Translations under genes and position numbers: made by a program
Part shown: positions 1 to 7,039 of the stretch, in pieces
Numbering within the stretch: the stretch's first letter is position 1
Layout of the letters: each line of letters opens with the position of its first letter
Assembly: GCA_027625125.1 (NCBI GenBank)
Contig: JAQBXG010000014.1
Location: 1-16,144, forward strand
Source: Pseudomonadota bacterium
Lineage (GTDB): Bacteria > Pseudomonadota > Alphaproteobacteria > UBA2966 > CAIVPW01
DNA: 16,144 bases
Direction of reading: 5' to 3'
The notes under the pieces: model-generated
Database searches by the model: none
What the model saw: the letters and a program-made list of their open reading frames with translations, nothing else
What the model was told of the DNA's origin: nothing

Positions 1-775
1 GGGTCGTCGGCGTCGGCGCGTTGTCGGCGAAATACACCCCGCTCACGTCCGCGGCGGCCGGGTCCATCGCCGCGAACAGCACCGTCGCCGCGCCTTCCGC
101 CGGGGTTCGCAACAGACCACCGACCAGCGGCGCCAGCGTGCGGGCGATCCAGTTCACCTGCCAGATGCTGGTATTGACGGTACCGGGGTGGACGCAATTG
201 GCGACGACGCCGGTGCCTTTCAACCGCCGCGCCAGTTCGCGGGTGAACAGGATGTTCGCCAGCTTCGATGCCGCATAGGCGCGCAGCACCCCGTACCGGC
301 GCGTGTGCTGCAAATCGCCGAAGTCGATGCGGCCGCGGCGATGCGCGGCCGAGGCGACGGTGATGATTCGCGACGGCGCCGCCGCCTTCACCTGTTCCAG
401 CAACAGATGGGTCAACAGAAACGGCCCCAGATGGTTGACCGCGAACGTCATCTCAAGTCCGTCCGCCGTGACCGCGCGCCGCGCCTGCGCGGTTCCGGCG
501 TTGTGGATCAGCACGGCGATCGCGGGCATCGCCGCGGCGATCTCCGCCGCCACGCGGCGCACGTCGGCCAGCACGCCCAGGTCGGCGAGGAACAACGAAA
601 CGCCTTCGTTGCCGGTCGCGGCGATGATCGCCTGCCGGGCGGCCGCGCCGCGCTTCTCGTCGCGGCACACCATCGCCACCTGTGCGCCTTCAGCGGCCAG
701 GCCGCGGGCGGTCTCGAAACCGATGCCGGCGTTGGCGCCGGTCACCACCGCGGCCCGCCCGGCGACGGCGCTCAT
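1..775 (-). CDS. Short-chain dehydrogenase/reductase (SDR), C-terminus cut off by the window edge
   Basis: An NAD(P)-dependent oxidoreductase of the classical SDR superfamily; the substrate cannot be told from sequence. Reading down from the ATG at 775, about 258 residues are visible and the frame is still open at position 1. The Rossmann glycine motif TGANAGIG is at residues 12-19. HNAG (residues 91-94) takes the place of the usual NNAG. The catalytic set is present: Asn114, Ser142 and Tyr167-x3-Lys171 (YAASK). The stretch around LANILFTRELARRL and VHPGTV resembles the retinol-dehydrogenase/WWOX-like branch. The ATG overlaps the ubiD stop codon in an ATGA arrangement (772-775), so it is probably translationally coupled to ubiD and is the third gene of a ubiA-ubiD-SDR unit. 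A role in quinone metabolism is suggested only by position. The family call is secure, the function is not. Confidence 0.9.
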   Translation of the reverse strand, partial: MSAVAGRAAVVTGANAGIGFETARGLAAEGAQVAMVCRDEKRGAAARQAIIAATGNEGVSLFLADLGVLADVRRVAAEIAAAMPAIAVLIHNAGTAQARRAVTADGLEMTFAVNHLGPFLLTHLLLEQVKAAAPSRIITVASAAHRRGRIDFGDLQHTRRYGVLRAYAASKLANILFTRELARRLKGTGVVANCVHPGTVNTSIWQVNWIARTLAPLVGGLLRTPAEGAATVLFAAMDPAAADVSGVYFADNAPTPTT

Positions 776-2283
776 TTCCAGATCGGCCGGCCGGTCCCCG
801 GCAGCCCCAGGCGCGGCCATTTTTTGGTCACCGTCGCGATCACGTCGGCGTCCATGCGGATTGGCGTTCCCCACGGCCGCGTGGTTTCCGGCCCGATCTT
901 CGTCGTCGCGTCCAGGCCGATCTTGGACCCCAGCCCCGATTGCGGCGACGCAAAGTCCAGATAATCGATCGGCGTGTTTTCGATGATGGTGATATCCCGC
1001 GCCGGGTCCATGTTGACGGACACCGCCCACATCACATCGGCCCACGAGCGCGCGTCGATGTCCTCGTCCACGACGATGACCCACTTCGTGTACAGAAATT
1101 GGCGCAGATACGACCACACCGCCATCATCGTGCGCTTGGCCTGGCCGGCATAGCGCTTGCGGATCGACACGACGGCGATGCGATAGCTGCACGCCTCCGG
1201 CGGCAGCCAGAAATCGACGATGTCGGGAAACTGCTGCTGCAACAGCGGCACGAACACATCGTTCAGCGCCGCGCCCAGCACGCTCGGTTCGTCCGGCGGG
1301 CGGCCGGTGAATGTCGACAGATAGATCGGGTCGCGGCGCATCGTCATCGCGGTCAGGGTAAACACCGGAAACTGCTCCACCGCGTTATAGAACCCGGTGT
1401 GATCGCCATACGGCCCCTCGTCGCCGAACTCGTCCAGCGACACGGTGCCCTCCAGCACGATCTCGGCGTCGGCCGGCACCTGCAACGGCTGGCTGACGCA
1501 ATCGACCAGCTCGACTCGCTTGCCGCGCAACAGCCCGGCGAAGGCAAACTCCGACATCGTGTCCGGCACCGGCGTCACCGCCGCCAGGATCATGCCGGGG
1601 TCGGCGCCGATCACCGCCGCGGCCGGCAGCGGTTCGCGCTTCGTCTCTTTCCAGCGGCCGTGGTGCTGCGCGCCGCCGCGATGTTTCAGCCAGCGCATCA
1701 GCGTCGTCCTTGGCCCGGTCACCTGCATGCGATAGATGCCGACGTTGGCCGAATCCTCGGCCGCGTCGCCGGGGCCCTTGGTCACCACCAGCGGCCAGGT
1801 AATCAACGGCGCCGGCTCGCCGGGCCAACAGGTCTGCACCGGCAGCCGCCCCAGATCGATTTCGTCGCCGCGCCAGACGATTTGCTGGCACGGCGCGCCG
1901 CGCGCCCGCACACCCGGCCGCATCTGCATCGCGGTCTTCAGAATCGGCACCATCGCCACCGCTTCGCGCCAGCCCCCCGGCGGCTCCGGCTGGCGCAGAA
2001 ACGCCAGCATCTCGCCCAGTTCGCGCAACTCCCCCGGCTCGCGGTCCATGCCCCAGGCGACGCGTTCGGTGGTGCCGAACAGGTTTACCAGCACCGGCAT
2101 GTCCGACCGCGTCCCGTCGCCGCGAATCACATGCTCGAACAGCACCGCCGGTCCACCCTCGGCCAGCAACCGCGTCTGGATTTCGGTCATCTCCAGCACG
2201 GTCGACACCGGCTCGGTGACGCGCACCAACCGGCCCGCATCCTCCAGTCGCGTTACGAACTCACGCAGAGAAGAATACGGCAT
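772..2283 (-). CDS. ubiD: UbiD, 4-hydroxy-3-polyprenylbenzoate decarboxylase
   Basis: Removes the carboxyl group of 3-polyprenyl-4-hydroxybenzoate in ubiquinone synthesis, using the prenylated flavin made by UbiX (not in this window). The product is 503 aa from the ATG at 2283, a normal length. The hallmark EGPYGDHTGFY block lies near residues 289-299. By comparison with fungal Fdc1, the likely catalytic residues are Arg185, Glu289 and Asp294, and the Mn/prFMN-phosphate ligands include Asn180 (in NVGIYR) and Glu245 (in MSEFAFAG). I chose ATG 2283 (MPYSSLREF) because homologues start this way; an in-frame GTG at 2292 would add three residues. The start lies inside the end of ubiA (overlap about 23 bp) and the stop overlaps the next gene as ATGA, so the three genes probably form one transcript. 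Confidence 0.95.
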   Translation of the reverse strand: MPYSSLREFVTRLEDAGRLVRVTEPVSTVLEMTEIQTRLLAEGGPAVLFEHVIRGDGTRSDMPVLVNLFGTTERVAWGMDREPGELRELGEMLAFLRQPEPPGGWREAVAMVPILKTAMQMRPGVRARGAPCQQIVWRGDEIDLGRLPVQTCWPGEPAPLITWPLVVTKGPGDAAEDSANVGIYRMQVTGPRTTLMRWLKHRGGAQHHGRWKETKREPLPAAAVIGADPGMILAAVTPVPDTMSEFAFAGLLRGKRVELVDCVSQPLQVPADAEIVLEGTVSLDEFGDEGPYGDHTGFYNAVEQFPVFTLTAMTMRRDPIYLSTFTGRPPDEPSVLGAALNDVFVPLLQQQFPDIVDFWLPPEACSYRIAVVSIRKRYAGQAKRTMMAVWSYLRQFLYTKWVIVVDEDIDARSWADVMWAVSVNMDPARDITIIENTPIDYLDFASPQSGLGSKIGLDATTKIGPETTRPWGTPIRMDADVIATVTKKWPRLGLPGTGRPIWK

Positions 2284-3322
2284 CGGCCTCACCGGAGGCG
2301 CCCAACACCTGGGCGGCGAACACGTGGCCGGTGATGATCGCGGCGAACACCAGCATGCCGAACAGATGGTTCGACCGGAACTTCGACAAACAGTCGGCGG
2401 CGTCGTCGGGCTTCAGGTCGATCACCTGCCACGCCAGTTGCGCGGCCGCCGCCACCATCACGGCGGCGAACGGCGCCATCGCCACCCCGGCGCTCCACGC
2501 GGCGGCGGCGAACCCGGCCATCGCCAGCCCATAGAATCCGGCCACCGCGATCCGCGTCCGTGATCCCAGCGCCAGCGCGCTCGATTTGACCCCGGCGGCG
2601 CGGTCGTCGTCCCGGTCCATCAGCGCATAGATCGTGTCATAGCCCAGGGTCCAGGCGATGCCGCCCAGGTACAGCCACAGCGGCGCCCAGCTCAACGCGC
2701 CGGTGAACGCCGCCCAGCCCAGCAGCGCCCCCCAATTGAACGCGAGGCCCAGCACAAGCTGCGGCCAATCGGTGAATCGCTTCGCAAACGGATAGACGGC
2801 GACGATGGCCAGCGACGCGGCCCCGAGCAGGATCGCAAAGCGGTTGAAGGTCAGCAACACCGCCAGCCCGATCAGCGTCAACACCGCCGCATACACGACT
2901 GCCGCGGCGACGCTGATCTGCCCCGACGCGATGGGCCGCGACCGCGTCCGCGCCACCCGGGCGTCCAGGTCGCGGTCGACGATGTCATTATATATGCACC
3001 CGGCGCTCCGCATCGCGAACGCGCCGACCAACAGCAACAACAACAGAATCGGGTCCGGCGCGCCCTCGGCATTGGCCCCGGCGCCGGTGACCGCCCACCG
3101 CCACCCGACCGGCGCTTCCCGCGCCGCCAGCGCCACCGACCACCATGCCGGCCACAACAGCAGCCAGGCGCCGATCGGCCGGTCGGCCCGCGCCAGCCGT
3201 AAATAGGGCCGCAAGCGCCGGGGGGCGATCGCGTCGACCCAGTTGCCGGCGGCGGCATCGGCGCTCGGGTCCTCGCCGGGGGCGCCGGCCGCCACGGGCT
3301 CTGGTTCTGGATGCGCGGCCAT
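2261..3322 (-). CDS. ubiA: UbiA, 4-hydroxybenzoate polyprenyltransferase
   Basis: Integral membrane enzyme that attaches the polyprenyl tail to 4-hydroxybenzoate, the step before UbiD. The product is 353 aa. Both Mg-diphosphate-binding motifs are visible: NDIVDRDLD at residues 112-120 and the UbiA-specific YDTIYALMDRDDD at 228-240, followed by KSSALALG. Long Leu/Ala/Ile-rich segments fit the usual eight or nine transmembrane helices. The first 35 or so residues form an Ala/Pro/Glu-rich extension. ATG 3322 is the first possible start, because an in-frame TGA lies only 18 bp upstream. No convincing Shine-Dalgarno precedes it. The gene overlaps ubiD and is divergent from gshA. Confidence 0.95.
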   Translation of the reverse strand: MAAHPEPEPVAAGAPGEDPSADAAAGNWVDAIAPRRLRPYLRLARADRPIGAWLLLWPAWWSVALAAREAPVGWRWAVTGAGANAEGAPDPILLLLLLVGAFAMRSAGCIYNDIVDRDLDARVARTRSRPIASGQISVAAAVVYAAVLTLIGLAVLLTFNRFAILLGAASLAIVAVYPFAKRFTDWPQLVLGLAFNWGALLGWAAFTGALSWAPLWLYLGGIAWTLGYDTIYALMDRDDDRAAGVKSSALALGSRTRIAVAGFYGLAMAGFAAAAWSAGVAMAPFAAVMVAAAAQLAWQVIDLKPDDAADCLSKFRSNHLFGMLVFAAIITGHVFAAQVLGASGEADAVFFSA

Positions 3323-3468
3323 CGTCCCAGGTGTATATCAGCATCCGGGCCGGCTGAAACGCCAGGATCCGGCCGTCTTGGCGGGCGCGGGCTTGTGTTT
3401 TTGGCAGCGCATACCACTTCTATCGATCAAAGGGCGGCCCTGCCGCGACCCGAACCAGACGGACCCGC
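3323..3468. promoter_or_regulatory. Divergent promoter region between ubiA and gshA
   Basis: This 146-bp gap must hold the start signals for both ubiA (leftward) and gshA (rightward). On the minus strand, TATACA (plus-strand 3332-3337) resembles a -10 box only about 10 nt from the ubiA ATG, with a weak TTTCAG-like -35 roughly 16-17 bp upstream. If real, the ubiA mRNA would have almost no leader, which would fit its lack of a Shine-Dalgarno. I cannot pick a convincing gshA promoter by eye, and gshA also has only a weak purine stretch before its ATG. Confidence 0.35.
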
Positions 3469-4845
3469 ATGAACGTGCTCGTCGACCCGGCCCCTCCCGT
3501 AGAGGGCGCGGCGGACCTCGTCGCCTTCCTCGAAGCCGGACAAAAGCTCCCGGCGGACTGGCGCATCGGCACCGAACACGAAAAGTTCGGCTACGATTTG
3601 AAGACACTGGCGCCGCTGCCGTACCAGGGCGAGGCCGGGGTGCGGGCGGTGCTCGAAGGTCTGGCGGAGCGCTTCGGCTGGCGGCAGATTCTCGAGGACG
3701 GCAACGTCATCGCGCTGGCCCGGGCGGGCCAGTCGATCACGCTGGAGCCGGGGGGCCAGCTCGAATTGTCGGGCGCGCCGCTGGCGTCTCTGCACGAAAC
3801 CTGCATCGAAGTGAACGACCACCTGCGCCAGGTCAAGCAGGTCGCCGAAGACTTGGGCGTCGGCTTCTTCGGCGCCGGCTTCCATCCCAAATGGCCGCAG
3901 GCGGAGATGCCGCGCATGCCAAAGGCGCGCTACCGGGTGATGGAAAAGTACATGCCGACGGTCGGCGCCCACGGCCTCGACATGATGTTCCGCACCGCGA
4001 CGGTGCAGGTCAACCTCGACTTCGGCTCCGAAGCCGACATGGTCAAGAAGTTCCGCGTCGCGCTGGCGCTGCAACCGGTGGCGACGGCGTTGTTCGCCAA
4101 CTCGCCGTTCGTCGACGGCAAGCCGTCCGGCCTCCTCAGCAGCCGCGCGGCGATGTGGACCGATACCGATCCCGCCCGCACCGGCGCGCCCGCCTTCGTG
4201 TTCGAAGACGGCATGGGGTTCGAACGCTACGCCGACTGGGCGCTCGACGTGCCGATGTATTTCGTCAAGCGCGGCGGCGCCTACATTCCGGCGCGCGGCC
4301 AGACTTTCCGCGAATTCCTCGCCGGCCGGCTCGAAGTCCTGCCGGGCAAACGGCCCGGCCTCGGCGACTGGGAGTTGCACCTGTCGACGTTGTTCCCCGA
4401 CGTCCGCATGAAGCAGTTCCTCGAAATGCGCGGCTCCGACGCCGGCCCGTGGGCGCGCATCTGCGCGCTGCCGGCGTTCTGGGTCGGGCTTCTGTACGAC
4501 AGCGCGTCCCTCGACGGCGCGTGGGATCTGATCAAGCGCTGGACCGCCGAAGACCGCGCCCGCCTCGCTGCGGAAACGCCGGCGCGGGCGCTGGCGGCGC
4601 GCGTGCCCGAAGGCGGCCCCGGCCCCACCGTCGCCGATCTCGCGACGGTCGTGCTGCAACTGTCCGAAGAAGGCCTGCGCCGCCGCAATGTCATCGGCTC
4701 CCGTGGCCGCAGCGAAACCCGCTACCTCGAATCGCTGCACGGGATTCTCGACTCTGGCCGCACTCCGGCCGACGACCTGCTGGCGCTCTACAACGGTCGC
4801 TGGCACGGCAGCGTCGATCCGCTGTTCACCGAGTTCGCCTACTGA
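3469..4845 (+). CDS. gshA: Glutamate-cysteine ligase, plant/alphaproteobacterial type
   Basis: Catalyses ATP-dependent joining of glutamate and cysteine, the first and rate-limiting step of glutathione synthesis, in the cytoplasm. At 458 aa it has the length of the class shared by plants and alphaproteobacteria, not the enterobacterial class. Visible family blocks are GTEHEKFGY (residues 34-42, with acidic residues of the active site), LEPGGQLELSG (92-102), FHPKW (138-142) and MMFRTATVQVNLDF (172-185). The C-terminal LYNGRWHGSVDPLF block is also typical. It stands alone on the plus strand, divergent from ubiA and convergent with tldD, so it is probably monocistronic. The ATG at 3469 gives the expected N-terminus; the ribosome binding site is weak. 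gshB is not in the window. Confidence 0.96.
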   Translation: MNVLVDPAPPVEGAADLVAFLEAGQKLPADWRIGTEHEKFGYDLKTLAPLPYQGEAGVRAVLEGLAERFGWRQILEDGNVIALARAGQSITLEPGGQLELSGAPLASLHETCIEVNDHLRQVKQVAEDLGVGFFGAGFHPKWPQAEMPRMPKARYRVMEKYMPTVGAHGLDMMFRTATVQVNLDFGSEADMVKKFRVALALQPVATALFANSPFVDGKPSGLLSSRAAMWTDTDPARTGAPAFVFEDGMGFERYADWALDVPMYFVKRGGAYIPARGQTFREFLAGRLEVLPGKRPGLGDWELHLSTLFPDVRMKQFLEMRGSDAGPWARICALPAFWVGLLYDSASLDGAWDLIKRWTAEDRARLAAETPARALAARVPEGGPGPTVADLATVVLQLSEEGLRRRNVIGSRGRSETRYLESLHGILDSGRTPADDLLALYNGRWHGSVDPLFTEFAY

Positions 4846-4927
4846 TTCCGCGCCATAGACGCGCGGCGGCGCCGGTCAATCCGTACCGGCCCGCGACCCC
4901 CAGGATCTGCGCCTTAGGCGGCGCGCC
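4846..4927. other. Convergent gap between gshA and tldD with an 11-bp direct repeat
   Basis: The 82 bp between the two convergent stops contain no gene. AGGCGGCGCGC occurs at 4916-4926 and again at 4930-4940, a 14-bp period. The second copy encodes the last residues and stop (TGA) of tldD on the minus strand, and the first is followed by another in-frame stop, TAA. It looks like a small slippage duplication of the tldD 3' end. The first copy contains the palindrome GGCGCGCC, but I see no T-run to make a classic terminator. Confidence 0.5.
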
Positions 4928-6388
4928 TCAGGCGGCGCGCTTGCGGCCGCGCTTGCCGGTCGAAGTGCCGCCGACCGTCAATCCGTTGACCAGCATCGTC
5001 GGCTGTCCGACCCCGACCGGCACGCCCTGGCCGTTCTTGCCACAGGTGCCGATGCCGGGGTCCAGCTTCATGTCGTTGCCGACCATCGACACCCGGGTCA
5101 GCACGTCGGGGCCGTTGCCGATCAGCGTCGCCCCCTTGATCGGCGCGCCGACCTTGCCGTTCCGGATCTGATACGCCTCGGTGCAACTGAACACGAACTT
5201 GCCCGACACGATATCCACCTGGCCGCCGCCGAACGCGACCGCATAGACGCCGTTCTTGACCGAGGCCAGAATCTCGTCCGGGTCGCGGTCGCCGGATTCC
5301 ATCACGGTGTTGGTCATGCGCGGCATCGGCGAATGGGCAAAGTCCTGGCGGCGGCCGTTGCCGGTCGGCTGCATGCCCATCAGCCGCGCGTTCATGCGGT
5401 CGTGCATGTAGCCGACCAGAATGCCGTCGTCGATCAGCACCGTGCGCTGGGTCGGCGTGCCCTCGTCGTCGATGGTCAGGCTGCCGCGGCGACCGTCCAT
5501 CGTGCCGTCGTCGACCACCGTGACGCCCTTCGCCGCCACCCGCTCGCCCATCAAGGCGGAAAACGCGCTGGTCTTCTTGCGGTTGAAATCGCCCTCCAGC
5601 CCGTGACCGATGGCTTCGTGCAACAGGATGCCGGGCCACCCCGGCCCCAGCACCACGTCCATCTCCCCGGCGGGGGCGGGGACTGAATCCAGGTTCACGG
5701 CGGCCTGGCGGATCGCCTCGTCGACGTCGGCGCGCCAGGCGTCCGCGCCGATGAACGCCCGATACGGCGTGCGGCCGCCGGCGCCATAGGATCCGCTTTC
5801 CTGGCGGTCGCCGTGTTCCATCACCACCTGCACGTTCAGCCGCACCAGCGGCCGGATATCCCCGGCCCGGGCGCCGCCGGCGCGCAGGATCTCCACCACC
5901 TGCCACGACGACAGCAGCGAAGCCGAAACCTGGCACACCCGCGGGTCGCGGCCGCGGGCATAGGCGTCGATTTCGGCCAGCAGCTTGACCTTGTCGGCGA
6001 ACGGCACTTCCTCCAGCGGATTGTCGTCGCGGTAATAGTGCCGGTTGGTTCCAGCCGGGGCCTCGGCATAGGTGCCGGCGTGCCCCGCCTTCACCGCGCC
6101 GACGGCGTCGGCGGCGCGCACCATCGCCGCCACGTCCAGCTCCGACGCATGGGCATAGCCGGTGCTCTCACCGGCGACGGCGCGCAGCCCAAACCCCTGC
6201 GAGGTATCGAACGTCGCCGATTTTAGACGCCCGTCGTCCCAGTTAAAGCTCTCCGACTGCCGGTATTCCAGAAACATCTCGCCGTCGTCGGCGCCGGCCA
6301 GGGCGTCGTCGACCACGCGCTCAACCCGTCGACGGTCCAGGCCGGACCGTTGAAACAGGAACTCTTCAGCCTTGCCGGCGTCGGCCAT
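4928..6388 (-). CDS. tldD: TldD metalloprotease subunit
   Basis: TldD pairs with TldE/PmbA to form a cytoplasmic zinc protease that degrades unfolded small peptides and, in other bacteria, matures modified peptides such as microcin B17. The product is 486 aa. The metal and catalytic motif HEAIGHGLEGD is at residues 257-267 (His257, Glu258, His262, with Glu265 downstream). The conserved C-terminal GTCGKNGQG block supplies the further Cys ligand near residue 450. Start ATG 6388 is preceded on its strand by GGAGAG at good spacing. Upstream of that lie two hairpins (6414-6441 and 6457-6538) that would form a structured leader. The partner gene is not in the window. It is convergent with gshA and divergent from the cox operon. 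Confidence 0.96.
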   Translation of the reverse strand: MADAGKAEEFLFQRSGLDRRRVERVVDDALAGADDGEMFLEYRQSESFNWDDGRLKSATFDTSQGFGLRAVAGESTGYAHASELDVAAMVRAADAVGAVKAGHAGTYAEAPAGTNRHYYRDDNPLEEVPFADKVKLLAEIDAYARGRDPRVCQVSASLLSSWQVVEILRAGGARAGDIRPLVRLNVQVVMEHGDRQESGSYGAGGRTPYRAFIGADAWRADVDEAIRQAAVNLDSVPAPAGEMDVVLGPGWPGILLHEAIGHGLEGDFNRKKTSAFSALMGERVAAKGVTVVDDGTMDGRRGSLTIDDEGTPTQRTVLIDDGILVGYMHDRMNARLMGMQPTGNGRRQDFAHSPMPRMTNTVMESGDRDPDEILASVKNGVYAVAFGGGQVDIVSGKFVFSCTEAYQIRNGKVGAPIKGATLIGNGPDVLTRVSMVGNDMKLDPGIGTCGKNGQGVPVGVGQPTMLVNGLTVGGTSTGKRGRKRAA

Positions 6389-6413
6389 CGTTCTCTCCGC
6401 AGCAGGGAACCTG

Positions 6414-6441
6414 GTGGTACGAATCCAGCGCTTCGTACCAC
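6414..6441 (-). repeat. Perfect 10-bp inverted repeat in the tldD leader
   Basis: GTGGTACGAA (6414-6423) and its exact reverse complement TTCGTACCAC (6432-6441) are separated by 8 nt. It lies 26 nt upstream of the tldD ATG and just upstream of its Shine-Dalgarno. It could be an RNA stem-loop in the tldD leader or a dimeric repressor operator. No T-run follows on either strand, so it is not an intrinsic terminator. Confidence 0.7.
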
Positions 6442-6456
6442 GAGCCCATTTGTTGA

Positions 6457-6538
6457 TGGATCAAGGTTTCCAAGCACTTGAAGACGTTATGCGGTACGTC
6501 CGTAGGCATTGCCGGCTTCAAGTGTTTGGTTTGATCCA
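6457..6538. repeat. Long imperfect hairpin of unknown function
   Basis: Outer arms TGGATCAA (6457-6464) and TTGATCCA (6531-6538) are perfectly complementary. Inner arms of 14 nt (6470-6483 and 6516-6529) pair fully if one G-U wobble is allowed. The two stems are separated by an asymmetric internal loop (5 nt against 1 nt), and the apical loop is 32 nt. The surrounding sequence is far less GC-rich than the neighbouring genes. It may be part of a structured tldD leader, a small RNA or a degenerate miniature element. I do not recognise it. Confidence 0.6.
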
Positions 6539-6621
6539 CTGGAACCCTCACAAGATAGGCGCGGCGGCGGTGATTGCCACCCCGGTTGCGCCGCTTACCG
6601 TCGCCAAACGCCGTCTCGCCT

Positions 6622-6678
6622 GCGACATTTTGGCACAGCATGCGACAAAATGTCGCGGCCGCTGGCCGAAAATGTCCG
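6622..6678. promoter_or_regulatory. Cluster of RegA/RegR(PrrA)-like redox regulator boxes
   Basis: Read on the minus strand, 6656-6642 is GCGACATTTTGTCGC. As I recall it, the RegR box is GNG(A/G)C(A/G)TTNNGNCGC, and this matches at every specified position. A second copy on the plus strand, 6622-6636 (GCGACATTTTGGCAC), has one mismatch. Its centre is 20 bp away, about two helical turns. A weaker third half-site, AAAATGTC, is at 6669-6676. Copies one and two also form an 11-bp perfect inverted repeat (6622-6632 and 6646-6656). Cytochrome oxidase operons are known targets of RegA/PrrA/RegR regulators, which fits the position upstream of ctaC. Binding itself is inferred. Confidence 0.55.
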
Positions 6679-6880
6679 AAACCTGCGGTTTTCTATCGTT
6701 TCGTGCCGCCGGACCGTTCCCGGTCGGCGCCGCGGGGGCGAAACGGCGCTCCTGAAAAAGGGTGGGAGGTCACAAACCCGTGCTGTAGTGTCGCCGCGAG
6801 CCTCGGGGGGCGCATTGCTTCCTTGCCGCCGACCGGCGGGCGATCGCGGCCTGACCTGATCGGGCGGCGGCGGCGGGTTC

Positions 6881-6965
6881 GGTTCGGTTTGCCACGTGGT
6901 TCGGTTTGCCACGTGGTTCGGTTTGCCACGTGGTTCGGTTTGCCACGTGGTTCGGTTTGCTACGT
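6881..6965 (+). repeat. Five-copy 17-bp tandem repeat upstream of the cox operon
   Basis: The unit GGTTCGGTTTGCCACGT is repeated exactly at 6881, 6898, 6915 and 6932, with one change (CTACGT) in the fifth copy at 6949-6965. A shortened sixth copy (6966-6979) and a decayed trace (TTGCCATGT near 7000) follow; a partial GGTTC precedes. Each junction between intact units creates the palindrome CCACGTGG (6892-6899, 6909-6916, 6926-6933, 6943-6950). The array ends about 60 bp before the ctaC ribosome binding site. It could be a set of regulator sites or simply replication slippage. Confidence 0.9.
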
Positions 6966-7021
6966 TTGGTCTGCCACGTTGGGACAGACCGGTTTGAAAT
7001 TGCCATGTCGGGATTCGCCAC

Positions 7022-7039
7022 AGGGGGCGCAACAGAATG
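7022..7039 (+). promoter_or_regulatory. Ribosome binding site and start of ctaC
   Basis: AGGGGG at 7022-7027 precedes the ATG at 7037 by 9 nt. This supports the chosen start and makes ctaC the first gene of the cox operon. Confidence 0.7.

Larger units (their letters stand above)
6389..7036. other. 648-bp non-coding control region between divergent tldD and ctaC
   Basis: The only long non-coding stretch in the window. From left to right it holds: the tldD ribosome binding site; a 10-bp perfect hairpin (6414-6441); a longer imperfect hairpin (6457-6538) in DNA clearly less GC-rich than the genes; a cluster of RegA/RegR-like boxes (6622-6678); a stretch 6680-6880 in which I see nothing I can name; a five-copy 17-bp tandem repeat (6881-6965) decaying to about 7020; and the ctaC ribosome binding site (7022-7027). 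Short open frames exist on both strands, but they overlap tldD or the repeats, lack ribosome binding sites and resemble nothing I know. Confidence 0.8.

Noticed and set aside
682..2334. A 550-residue plus-strand open frame opposite ubiD and the SDR gene
   Set aside because: Arg/His-rich low-complexity translation typical of a GC-rich antisense frame; ubiD on the other strand is unmistakable.
3243..5171. A 642-residue plus-strand open frame overlapping gshA and a 459-residue antisense frame
   Set aside because: Both are out-of-frame readings of gshA, whose own frame carries all family motifs.
6454..6465. TTGATGGATCAA as a possible FNR-type site near tldD and cox
   Set aside because: FNR sites need a 4-bp spacer between TTGAT and ATCAA; here there are only 2 bp, and the bases are part of the longer hairpin.
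6366..6641. A 91-residue minus-strand open frame and overlapping plus-strand frames across the tldD leader, with some protein-like stretches
   Set aside because: They overlap the start of tldD, cross both hairpins, have no ribosome binding site and resemble no family I know. The hairpins explain why both strands read similarly.
6770..7021. Repeated peptide patterns (such as NHVANRTTWQTE) read from the minus strand across the 17-bp array
   Set aside because: Any frame through a tandem repeat gives a repeated peptide. The 17-bp unit is not a multiple of three, so copy changes would break the frame, and there is no ribosome binding site or conserved domain.
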